A DNA stretch of 64,000 nt, taken from Zygnema cylindricum. Lineage: Eukaryota; Streptophyta; Zygnematophyceae; Zygnematales; Zygnemataceae. The notes under the pieces are model-generated. The model was not told where the DNA came from. It did no database searches and saw nothing but the letters and a program-made list of their open reading frames with translations. Shown here piece after piece: positions 37,951-47,313 of the stretch (the stretch's first letter is position 1; each line of letters starts with the position of its first letter). The stretch covers positions 307,119 through 371,118 of the forward strand of contig JBBHKE010002863.1 in NCBI GenBank assembly GCA_037447655.1, read 5' to 3'. The translations under genes and the position numbers were made by a program.

Positions 37951-38063
37951 TGCAACTATGAGACCTCCATTAGTCCACAAAGTAGGCAACTCATGCGAAG
38001 CCCTTAGGATAACCCTGACCCATTTGTGTTTCACCAAGAATACTTGCCACCCTAGCAGACAAA
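37951..38063 (-). mobile_element. LTR fragment of element C, inner copy
   Basis: Starts TGCAACTATGAGACCTCCAT, matching the start of the LTR at 32,040 (TGCAATTATGAGACCTCCAT) and of the LTR at 40,013. Like the latter it lies next to a primer-binding site. It runs about 113 bases, to CCACCCTAGCAGACAAA, then meets a piece of the opposite LTR end in reverse orientation. Confidence 0.65.
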
Positions 38064-38205
38064 TGTAGAAATTAATGGTTTTTATAGTATTTTCTAGGTC
38101 TAAAATGAAAGGCACAAAAGAAGCTGAGGGAGTCTGCTCCTAACTTCTCTCTTCAACTCCCAAACTTGTCGCAGTCACTGAATGTTGAAGAGGAAGCTAG
38201 AGCGA
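38064..38205 (+). mobile_element. Inverted LTR scrap of element C
   Basis: TGTAGAAATTAATGG, then TTTTCTAGG, AAAGAAGC and GTCTGCTCCTAACTTCTCTC read on the plus strand like the beginning of this LTR read on the minus strand (TATAGAAATCAATG, TTTTCTACG, AAAGAAGC, GTCTGCCTCTAACTCCTCTC at 41,112 downward). An LTR end has therefore been joined to its own other end in inverted orientation. Confidence 0.6.
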
Positions 38206-38540
38206 GCTAGAAACCTAAAATTAGAAAATAGTTGAGATTGTAAGTTGCAAAAAAGTTTTAACGACAAGAAAACTACGATGCACCAAACTGAAATTAACAT
38301 AATAATTCAGATTATGAACAGTTCTAGGGTAAAATTACTACAAACATACGGTTATTTTTTTTTTCATCTTTATTTTATGTTAAGCAATTAGTTTTTCTTT
38401 GTCAATTTCATGTTACATCTTTGGTTATTAAGGCATAATATGGGTTTAAACTCCCTTTGCATTATTATTTTTTCATTACCCAACAACATTTGCCAATATC
38501 ACATGCAAGTTTGAACATACAATGTTGTATAGAAGACTGT
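38206..38540. other. AT-rich spacer inside element C region
   Basis: No recognisable element or gene sequence. It runs into the N gap. Confidence 0.4.
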
Positions 38541-38550
38541 NNNNNNNNNN
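38541..38550. other. Assembly gap (10 N)
   Basis: Ten undetermined bases. The true distance across the gap is unknown, so the continuity of the copia pieces on either side is not certain. Confidence 0.95.
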
Positions 38551-38712
38551 TAACCTCCTTATCCCTGAATTTCTTTGGGAAGCCTTCGATATCTCCTCCC
38601 CCTCTCTTTTTACTCAGACTACTCAAGCTTGGCTCCCAAGGGTTCACCGAAACAGTGAAGATATTCTTTACTTCGGTGATGTACCGTCTCACAAAATTCT
38701 ATTAACTCAAAG

Positions 38713-39900
38713 TTGATTTCCTCCCCTTCTGGCCACCTGGAGGCTTTCCCTTCTTCTTCTGTGAACACTCCATCCATGTACTCCTCCTCAGGCTCCTGCT
38801 ATTCGAAAACAACCTACTTCTCTACCTCCACTTCTGGCTCCAGCTATAAGGCCTTACAAATGTGCATAGAAGCACCCGAATCCACAATCCAACCTGCTTC
38901 ACCTGTAAATCCTCCGAAGGCACATTTCTATTTTCGTGGAATATCGACCTCGGTCTTCACCTCCATCTCTTCATCCAACAAAAGCTTATCGTCCTCGGAC
39001 TCCTCCTCATGTACCTACCTCACAAGTGTCTTCTTCTTCCCTTTCGGAGGTCCACCGGTCTTCCCCTCCTTTAGTTGAAACTCAATTATCTTAAAACACT
39101 CTGCCATGTAGTGGCTTCATTTCTTATAGAAGTGACAAAGCCACTTGGGAACCCTCGGTTCGAACTCATCAGACTCATTTTTCTCTCCCCCTCCTCTATA
39201 GCTTCCGAAGGGTTTCTTTAAGTCCCTATTCCTCCAATCGGTACCGACATCCAAGGCTTGTCCACTCTTCCCTCCCTTTCAGATCTCTATTGTATTCTCC
39301 CGGACGAGAATCATCCCTACCACATAATTCCAGGTCCACCTGGATTCTGGTAGGTCTTGTACACGATGGACTATATTCTAACACTCATCGGGTAGCTTCA
39401 TGAGTAAGCAATTAACGTTTTCCTTTTCAGTTTCTACTTTTCTAACATTCTCTAACTCCATAAACAGTGTTGCAAACTCATTGCAAAAGTCTAGCATCTT
39501 CCCCCCTTTATAGACATATGCAACTATTTTGTGATCTGCCAACTGCAGTTGTTGAATAGAACCACTTTGGTACATATCTATGAGTGCCTGCCATAGATCC
39601 GATGCTCTTTCTACTTGTAAATTAGGAGATGCAAGTCACTGAGTGAGATGTTGGAGAATGAAATGCTTAGCTGCTGTATTTTTATACTCTTGGGTATCAA
39701 TATCATTCTCCTAGTTTCTCGAAACCGGTGGCAAAAATGTCGAACCGGTTGCTATTCATGTGGATATCTCTTTCTCCTTTTCTTTGTCTACCACCTCCCC
39801 TTTCTTTCTCTCCTCCGATGGAGTTGGATCTGTATCTCTAGTAAATCTGCTCCCTCCAAACCCTAGAGAGGTGCCTAGACTGGATGACGGGTCACTCATC
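38713..39900 (-). pseudogene. Copia element C: outer gag and zinc-knuckle/protease fragment
   Basis: On the minus strand, gag reads QSGSIQQLQLADHKIVAYVY, then KGGKMLDFCNEFATLFMELE and NCLLMKLPDEC (39,378-39,575). A zinc-knuckle region (about 39,080-39,140) and a protease-like relic with an acidic linker (about 38,860-39,000) follow. It duplicates the inner gag/protease at 35,955-37,800. It stops before any integrase or RT sequence, close to the N gap. Confidence 0.7.
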
Positions 39901-39997
39901 TACTCACAATTCCCCAAAACCTTTTCTCACATAGAGCTCCTGTCATCATACTCTTCAGTATATGAAGCCTTTTCCATTAAAGATGGGCGCCCTAGAG

Positions 39998-40012
39998 GGT
40001 GGGCCCATAACC
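39998..40012 (-). other. Primer-binding site, initiator tRNA-Met anticodon arm
   Basis: The plus strand reads GGTGGGCCCATAACC and touches the LTR end (TGAAACTCTG from 40,013) with no gap. The minus strand (GGTTATGGGCCCACC) is thus complementary to 15 internal bases of initiator tRNA-Met around the CAU anticodon. It does not match the tRNA 3' end used by most LTR elements (TGGTATCAGAGC). Drosophila copia is known to prime from such an initiator-tRNA half. Confidence 0.75.
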
Positions 40013-41112
40013 TGAAACTCTGAGGCCTACATAGGCCCTCAGAATATGCAGCTAATACTAAGCCCCTAGTATAACTCTGGCCCCCTTGGGTTTCACCAAA
40101 ATAGTTGCCACTCGGGTAGTCAATGACTCTGACCAACCTCACCCATGTGAAGCCAAGACTCTCTTGAGTGAATGGCAAAAATAATCAAGTGATTTGCTCT
40201 CTTGAGGAGGAAATTATGGATGGTCAAAGATGACCTTTTGAATAGAAGCACTCTGAGAGAGAGGCCGCTACCTAAAATTTGCCTAAGTCCTAAACCCTTC
40301 TCTAAACCCTCTACTACTAGAATATCGCACCAATCAAAATACTGAATCGTACAAAAAGGTACTCGTGTTGGAGTATTTTTTGTACGGCCATTGTACGGCA
40401 TGCCCTAGGAATTGACGCCTTCCATATCCGGACACGTTCTGGTGCTCTCCGGAGATGACGCACGCCAATGAGGTAGCGCCACGTGTCACTTAGTGTGGTA
40501 GTGAGTGAAAACCGCCAAAACACCCATTGCGCAATGTCGGCTTCCATTGTGGCCGTCCGATCCAAATTGGCTTTTAATTCTAGTCGTCGAAACAAATGTG
40601 CGATATATTTGTTTTGTGTGGTACCCTCGTCCGTACTACGCATAACTGCGTCTATTTGCTAAGGGTCCGTTCGCTTAGTTAAATGAATTTCTCTAAGTGT
40701 ACATCTTTAAATAGTTGTCGCACCCTTTATATCTCAGCACAGTTTTTAGCCTATGGGTCAAAGCTATCAGCTACATGCTACTTTTACGGAAGGTAGGTAC
40801 TAGGATGAAATCATGGGTTCATCAAGCCTTTTTCGTTAATTTACGAAAGTTTTGTTGCTTATATCTCTGGACAGGGTACTAGGATAAAATCATGGGTTCA
40901 TCAAGCCTTTTTCGTTAATTTACCAAAGTCATGTTGCTTATCTCTCTGGACAGTTTACGCAGCCATGGCTCTAACTCCCTCATCAGCCTTGAGTGACTAT
41001 GGAAAATGTGGGGGCTTAGGAGAGGAGTTAGAGGCAGACTGCTGCTTCTTTTTTGCCTTTTATTTTCCAAGTTAAACGTAGAAAATATCAAAAGAAAACA
41101 TTGATTTCTATA
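40013..41112 (-). mobile_element. 5' LTR of copia element C
   Basis: Partner of 32,040-33,030, starting TGAAACTCTGAGGCC and ending GATTTCTATA (expected CTACA). A tandem duplication of about 78 bases is unique to this copy. It is seen as TACTAGGAT(G/A)AAATCATGGG at about 40,798 and 40,876, each followed by TTCATCAAGCCTTTTTCG. Shared promoter-like words include TTAAATAGTTGTCGCACC and CTTTATATCTCAGCAC. Confidence 0.8.
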
Positions 41113-42106
41113 GTTGTTTTTGCTTTTTTTATTGTTTTTTTTTAACAATAATCAGACCTAAAAATCACCTAACAAAAACCATATTTCTTCAAGACACGGT
41201 GGACAATACTCGGGGGAAAGAAAGACACTCAAACAAGAACGTGAAGGATAAAAATGAAGTGTTAAAATTGCACGAGGTAAGCGTTTTGGTTGGAGTTGTT
41301 TGCAGAGAATTTTCAATACCATGTACATTTTCGAATCAAAATATTTGAGAAAGATGAAACTTTTACTTACATGACTGAGTTTATGAGAAAAATATTTTGA
41401 TGATGTTGTGTGTGTTTTTGGATGTAGATATTTGAGGACGTGATAGATGGAGGACACCATGAGGGACACCATTGGGGATACCATTTATATGGAGGACATT
41501 ATTAATGAAGAGAAGGAAACATATCATGGAAAGTGACTTCTTTGAAATTCATTATAACATAGTGATTTCTTTTTCTAAGGAGTAGTTTTAGTTGTATAAA
41601 TGGGAGAGAAAGGCTATAACAACTTCACATGTACCATTTTTTGCATGTGCGAGGAAATTCGTTATAGATAGGTGTTTTGTCTTGCCTCATTTTAGGCAGT
41701 TGTCCATAAAATGTCAATTTGTGTAAGACTAGTTTTTTTTAGTAAAGATAAATTATACCCATGAACGGGGCAAATCCGCAACTTCTTTTGTTTTACACCT
41801 GTACCTATTCTCATAAAAGTTAATATTTTCTCATTTTGATTCAAAATATTCTATTTCGACAAGATTTTAAAATATTTTTTATGTCTCAACTTTAAATGCC
41901 CAAGTGCGTATGTTTGTTGCCTGTTTTTACACTTATTGGCTATGTTTCAACTTCGCAACTCAAGTTTGGAAGATTGACTGGTAGCATTGTTAAATTGGCA
42001 TATGATTCTATTTAGTTTTCATTACTGCAGTTTTTGTAATCTAAATATACAAACCTATGATTTTGATATTGATAGGATATCAACTCAAATATTAATATCA
42101 CAATGC
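41113..42106. other. AT-rich spacer, no gene recognised
   Basis: No coding sequence was recognised. Short frames at 41,158-41,484 (minus) have no domain. A repetition, AGGACACCAT GAGGGACACC ATTGGGGATACC, lies at about 41,450-41,485. Confidence 0.4.
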
Positions 42107-42327
42107 TACACCGCGAATCGTTATTAGTGTCAAAGTTTAAATAGCGTAAAAAAATAATTAGTGTTATTGATTTAATTTAGTGCCAGAAACGTGGCAGATT
42201 ATGGTCCACGTACTTAAATAGCGTTGCTAATTTAATTACAAAAATCATGTATACTAATTGCGGAAAAAAATCAAAATTTTAAGAACCCTAATTAGAGTTA
42301 CATACTCTAATAACGATTCGCGGTGTA
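42107..42327. mobile_element. Inverted-repeat element, copy M4 (221 bp)
   Basis: Starts TACACCGCGAATCGTTATTA and ends CTCTAATAACGATTCGCGGT then GTA, near-perfect inverted termini. No coding capacity. Interior repeats of TTTAAATAGCG and TTAGTGT words are typical of the family. Confidence 0.8.
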
Positions 42328-42626
42328 CTTTTCAGCAACAACTAACTTTATTATTGTACAATACTCTCTAAGCTTTACAACTACACCGCCCATCATTAAT
42401 AGATTTAATAACACTAATACGGATGCGAATATTGACGGCCAAAATTCAAAACAAATTGTTAACAACAATATAAAATGACGTGGACTAAAATCTGCCACAT
42501 CCTCCTGCTCTAAACTAGTATTATTAATTTTAATTTGACATCAACACTAATAAATTCTTAGTTAAAATCCTTAGTGAATCTAAACGGAAGTAGTAGTTCA
42601 CCGTACGAGTAAGGTTGGTTTGTCAG

Positions 42627-42846
42627 TACACCGTGTATCGCTATTAGTGTTAGTTTTTTTTCGCCGCTTAGAACATCTTTTCTCCGTACACTCTTATCCG
42701 ATTTTCAATTTGAGACCGTCAATCGGAAGCTGAGAATCTTACCTTTGAATCCAAACTGTGAGACCTAAAAACCGACATGCGTGTACGGAGAAAAGATGTT
42801 TAAAGAGAAGAAAAAAATGTTAACACTAATAACGATTCACGGTGTA
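42627..42846. mobile_element. Inverted-repeat element, copy M5 (220 bp)
   Basis: Starts TACACCGTGTATCGCTATTA and ends CACTAATAACGATTCACGGT then GTA. Subterminal arms are also inverted: AACATCTTTTCTCCGTACAC near 42,670 and GTGTACGGAGAAAAGATGTT near 42,781. The middle (CCGTCAATCGGAAGCTGAGA) is the reverse complement of the middle of copy M8. Confidence 0.8.
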
Positions 42847-43049
42847 GTTTCAACTTGCTTAGTTCGCTTTATCGGTCTCTGTTTTATCATGAACGCAGTT
42901 TGAACCAATTCACTCAAAAAAAATATGACAATTTGGAAGGAGTATACATACCAATAGTACATAAAATTTTACAAATAAAAATTAGTGTTTAGGGCTCTAT
43001 GATGATTTTATAGGTTAATTTATGATCTTGAAACGATAAAACATTTTTT

Positions 43050-43292
43050 AGCGATTTGGTTCAGAAATCTAATAGTTTGTTTAGGTTCGGAGAAATCTGA
43101 CAGTTTGATTTGGTTCGGAGAAATCTAACAGTTTGATTTGGTCGGAGAAATCTAACAGTTTGATTTGGTCGAAGAAATCTAACAGTTTGATTTGTTCGGA
43201 GAAATCTAACAATTTGATTTGGTTCAGAGAAATCTAAGAGTTTGTTTTGGTTTGGAGAAATCTAACAGTTTGATTTGGTTCGGAAAATCGAT
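43050..43292. repeat. 28-bp minisatellite, short array (about 8 copies)
   Basis: Unit approximates TTCGGAGAAATCTAACAG followed by TTTGATTTGG. It is the reverse complement of the unit in the long array at 60,290-62,202. Confidence 0.85.
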
Positions 43293-44123
43293 TTGCAACA
43301 ATTCAATTTGGTTTAACCAAACCAAAACCTGCGAGAACCAATCAGAATTGAGTCGAGTGCTCGATGAAGCTGTGTTTTTTGCCGTACAAAGCTTAAAGAA
43401 CAAAATTGTAAATAGACAAAAATGTTAACCGTACTTCTACCATAAAGCTTCAAATTCACCTCCATTGAGGGTAATAGAGCGGGTTTTGCTTCCCGTCTAT
43501 AGAAAGGTTTTAGAGACTCGTAAACACTGTCATAATTGACTACGGTCAAAAGTCTAAGATTTGTTTAGATTGCCTCAACTTCTTCATATGACACCTTCTT
43601 CAAGTTATCGTTTTCCACATATTTTTTTCTAGTTTTATGTTCTCTTTATTTGGATTCTTCTTTTTCTAATGCGTTTACTTGTTTCCACTGCATTTATTTA
43701 TACTTATTTTTCTCCCACTTCCTTTTCCTCCTTTACTTATTTTTGCCATTGTTGTGTTTGCAATGATAGCTTTTTTTGCACATGGTATATATTATGGTAA
43801 ATAACTAGAATGACACTTTAAAGAAAGGCGGGAGCCTTTGGGAGAAGGGCATTCAAATGACAAATATCACAAAATATTTGGTTTTTTTTTGGATAAGATG
43901 TGTTTCATAGATTTGGAGCGTAGATTTTGTTAGGTGTACAAAATACAACGACTTTGTTTTTAAATCTTCTCTACCGTGGTGATTTTCAAGCATCAAGATT
44001 ATTTTCAGTTGGTAAGACGCAAGGTTGATAAGAAACAAGGGCGTACATTTAACCCTTAAAAAAAATACCATACAATTGTTATTGCTCATAAGTCGACAAA
44101 ACTTGATCGTCCCAGACTTCCAT

Positions 44124-44165
<42 letters not shown>

Positions 44166-44964
44166 TATATATGCCCAATACCTTTTTTCCTTTATATAGA
44201 CTAAACTCCTTGCATGCTTTGCATACCGCCGAATTTAAAATTTAATTGATTCCTTCAATCATTTTATGTAAGAAAATTAAATAGCAACAATGTAGTTATA
44301 TTCGTTGTACATAATTTTATAATTCGCATATCTTCCACGTTTTCATAAGAACAAAAAAAAAATTGTATGTTAAGTTTGAAATGTATCATTATGATTTCAT
44401 GGTTTATAAGACAATGAGGATCGCCAAAAATATTTAGTCATGCCACCTAGGGTATCAAGCAAACTCCTAAAAACGTGAAAATCTTATGTTGGAAGAACAA
44501 TCATTCGTGTTACAAATGAAATGTGGATTAATATCCATTCAAAATTTATGAGGAATTCAAGTTTAGTTTTCTTTTTAATGATAAATAAACTTTTAATTTT
44601 CAATACGATGAACATTTCCGAAATGTACGGAACCTTTTTAAAAATCCCATAACACATACATGCATTGAGACATCATGCTCAAGCTCATGATGTTTTCATC
44701 TGATACTTTATATGTTTGGTCTCCTTAATAGTTAATGATGGTTGGTTGAAGGAAACTTTGAAGCTTTTTGAGAAAAAACCGAAATTGTGTGGGATTAAAG
44801 TTGTTATAAGAAGTATGGCCAGGTTGGGCGAAAGAAGAATAAACCAGAGGTTATTATTGAAGATAAGAGGGGAGAATCACGGTAAAGAACGAATTGGAAG
44901 AAAAGAACAAGAGAAAGGCCAAAAAGAAGAATAAAAAAAGAGAACGAAATGTGAGAGAAAGGTG
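43050..44964 (+). mobile_element. Large dispersed repeat H, copy 1
   Basis: About 1.9 kb that recurs in inverted orientation at 58,459-60,700. Order on the plus strand is a short 28-bp minisatellite (43,050-43,292), a unique core, an AT microsatellite (about 44,130-44,160), then a conserved right part. The right part holds a 72-codon frame (44,716-44,934) starting MVSLIVNDGWLKETLK and ending GRKEQEKGQKEE. Copy 2 has the same sequence with a TGA in that frame, so coding is doubtful. No RT, transposase or helicase sequence was recognised, and no classical terminal repeats were found. Confidence 0.7.
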
Positions 44965-45106
44965 TGTGAAGAACCATTGCTCTATTTTGGTAGATGAGTG
45001 TAATATTACTTTTTTTGACCCAAGATTATTTGTGATAATAAGGGTGAAGTTCCATCAAGAAATTTTGTAATTGTACGACAATTGTACGACCAACATTACA
45101 GGATGC

Positions 45107-45312
45107 TACACCGTGAATCGCTATTAGCGTAATGAAATAGATAGCGTGACAATTAGCGTTATTTACGCTATTTGGGAAGTTGGGGGTTTTGAGGGAAATC
45201 ATTTACTGTAATTTGTTTTTTAAAGGGTTTTTATTAATTCTATTTGAGAATTTAGGTAAGAAACGGGGTACCGCAATTAGAGTCATTGACGCTAATAGCG
45301 ATTCACGGTGTA
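45107..45312. mobile_element. Inverted-repeat element, copy M6 (206 bp)
   Basis: Starts TACACCGTGAATCGCTATTA and ends CGCTAATAGCGATTCACGGT then GTA. Non-coding. Confidence 0.8.
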
Positions 45313-45688
45313 CATTTTGAACGATGTTCTATCGCGCACAGTCTATAATCCACGTGTTCGATATTGAATGGTAACAAGTAAGTTAATATCGGACATAGAA
45401 AATCGTTAATGATTTTCTCACCGACAAATTTTAGCTTAGAATCTCCATTTGCGTACCATGTTCGTGCGTACTACGTCATTGTGCAACACAACTTTTGTAC
45501 TCTTTGCAGACGCCGTGTCAGATACTGTACCAGGTCATTTTTTTAGAGTTCCTGTTTTTTCGGGTGACGAATGAGCGTTGCCAGAAATACTGTGACGAAT
45601 GGGCGCCAATAAAAATAGCGTGACAAAAGTGCGTTACGAGATTTCTTTTGGGTCTCGGTCGGATTTTTGAATATATATATCATGTGCA

Positions 45689-45747
45689 ATTTTTAGGGTT
45701 TTTTAGGGTTTTTTAGGGTTTTTTAGGGTTTTTTAGGGTTTTTTAGG
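45689..45747. repeat. (TTTTTTAGGG)n, about six units
   Basis: Perfect 10-bp repeats of TTTTTTAGGG preceded by an AT run. The unit resembles the plant telomere repeat TTTAGGG with three additional T. The array is short and interstitial. Confidence 0.85.
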
Positions 45748-46005
45748 CCAACGGGTTTTTTACTTCCGTTGGTTGTCATTTTGACACGTATGCTCATTAC
45801 ATTCAAAGTTTGCCGCGACCTTCAAAGTTTGTCGCGTCTTTTTGCCATTCTGTTTCGAAATTTTGATTTCCATTTTCAAAATCAAAATCTAGCCGAAAAC
45901 TTTATGTACGAATCATTAATTACCTCCGGTGGTACAGATATTTCGTACAGATATTCCGTTTGTAGATTTTTTTTAAGATTTTTAGAATCTGTACTCTAGC
46001 CTAGT

Positions 46006-46169
46006 GGCGCCAATCATAATTGAGGAAGGTTTGTTACTGGCCCGACACAATGGAGCGGACTTCCAGTAAACGCTGCCAGTAGACCTGTCCGTACATTTAC
46101 TGGGACCGCCTAATGGAACTTCACCGTTAACTGGCAAAAAAAACATTAACAATATCGATTCGCGGTGTA
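46006..46169. mobile_element. Probable decayed inverted-repeat element, copy M7
   Basis: The right end ATCGATTCGCGGTGTA (to 46,169) is a clear family terminus. A weak left end, GTGGCGCCAATCATAATT near 46,006, is a plausible but uncertain partner. Confidence 0.4.
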
Positions 46170-46275
46170 GTGTTGTCGACTTAACGCTAATGCTTCACAG
46201 CCTGGCATTGCTGTGGGCGGTCAGAAGTACAGAATTGAATAGTACAGACTAGGTTTCTTAAATTTTGGCCCGCGG

Positions 46276-46493
46276 TACACCGTGTATCGCTATTAGTGTT
46301 AATGTTTTTTTAGTCTCTTAAAACATCTTTTCTCCGTACACAAATGTCGGATTGTGGATGTGACGGTTGCGATTGAAAAGTAAGATTCTCAGCTCCCGAT
46401 TGGCGGTCTCAAATTTAAAATAGGACAAGTGTGTACGCAGAAAATATGCTTTTAAGTGGCGAAATAAATATTAACACTTAGCGATACACGGTA
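46276..46493. mobile_element. Inverted-repeat element, copy M8 (218 bp)
   Basis: Starts TACACCGTGTATCGCTATTA and ends AACACTTAGCGATACACGGT. The subterminal arm AACATCTTTTCTCCGTACAC is shared with M5. The central segment TAAGATTCTCAGCTCCCGAT is inverted relative to M5, so the two lie in opposite orientations. Confidence 0.75.
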
Positions 46494-47313
46494 CACCCTT
46501 CAAGAGCCCACAGAAAAATTGAGAGAGACAGATTCGTGGCACCGCGCAGATCTGGTGATTCGCATGCTTTAATTTTCAACCGTATGCTTTTTTTAGCCAG
46601 TGGAGGGGAGTGGCATTAAAGGTCGCCAGGTCGTTTGTACTTTCACCGTACGTCGGCTTGCGTTGACGATTTTACGACAAAATGTAATTTCGAACGTGGG
46701 GACCAGATGAGTTCCGTACAATGCAGTAAGGTGCACCGAAGGCCTCACGAGCGATTGCAGACGAAAATTCCCAAAAGTCATCCATTTTGTATTTATTCCG
46801 AAATTCAGAATCATATTCGGACAGTAGGATGAAAGAAGATTTTGTCTTCTAAGGGCTCGGAAAATCCACGACCCTATTTTATTTTTTGTTTGGTTGGGGA
46901 GAAAGTACAGGAATGCAAAAATGTGTGGACGGGCTGAATCCACGGTCATAAATTACTGTACTGATTTTAGAGTGAATAGTGTGGATAAATACCGATTAAT
47001 GCAGTACGGTAAGCTGTCAGGTCCCGCTGACCATACTTTCGTACGGCTTCGTTCGTACATTTTAGCTCGTGGTACTCTCTCCAGTCTGCTCTATTGAAGA
47101 TATCATTTTGTCCAGTCCATTGTGTCAATGCAGCTGATTTTGAGTATTCAGGGGAAATGTTGTTTTTTCCTACTTAACAGTTGAACAAAACCTGATATCG
47201 TGTCTCTTCTGTATCACTCCTCGTTTTTGCTACCTTTTTTGTGAGGTTTTTTTTCCTTGTAGTTTGGAGGGGAATGCTTCAACTCTGACCTTAAGAGAGC
47301 TGCAACCAGTTCC
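46494..47313. other. Upstream region of the acyl reductase gene
   Basis: Presumed promoter and 5' untranslated region of the gene starting at 47,314. Frames on both strands at 46,593-46,949 are mirror images with no domain. No specific regulatory site is called. Confidence 0.4.

Noticed and set aside
39998-40012. Possible initiator tRNA gene
   Set aside because: Only about 15 bases of the anticodon arm match. There is no acceptor, D or T arm, and the match touches an LTR end, so it is a primer-binding site.
44716-44934. 72-codon gene in repeat H1
   Set aside because: The frame is not preserved in H2 (TGA in place of TTG), and there is no similarity to a known family. Kept only as part of the repeat.
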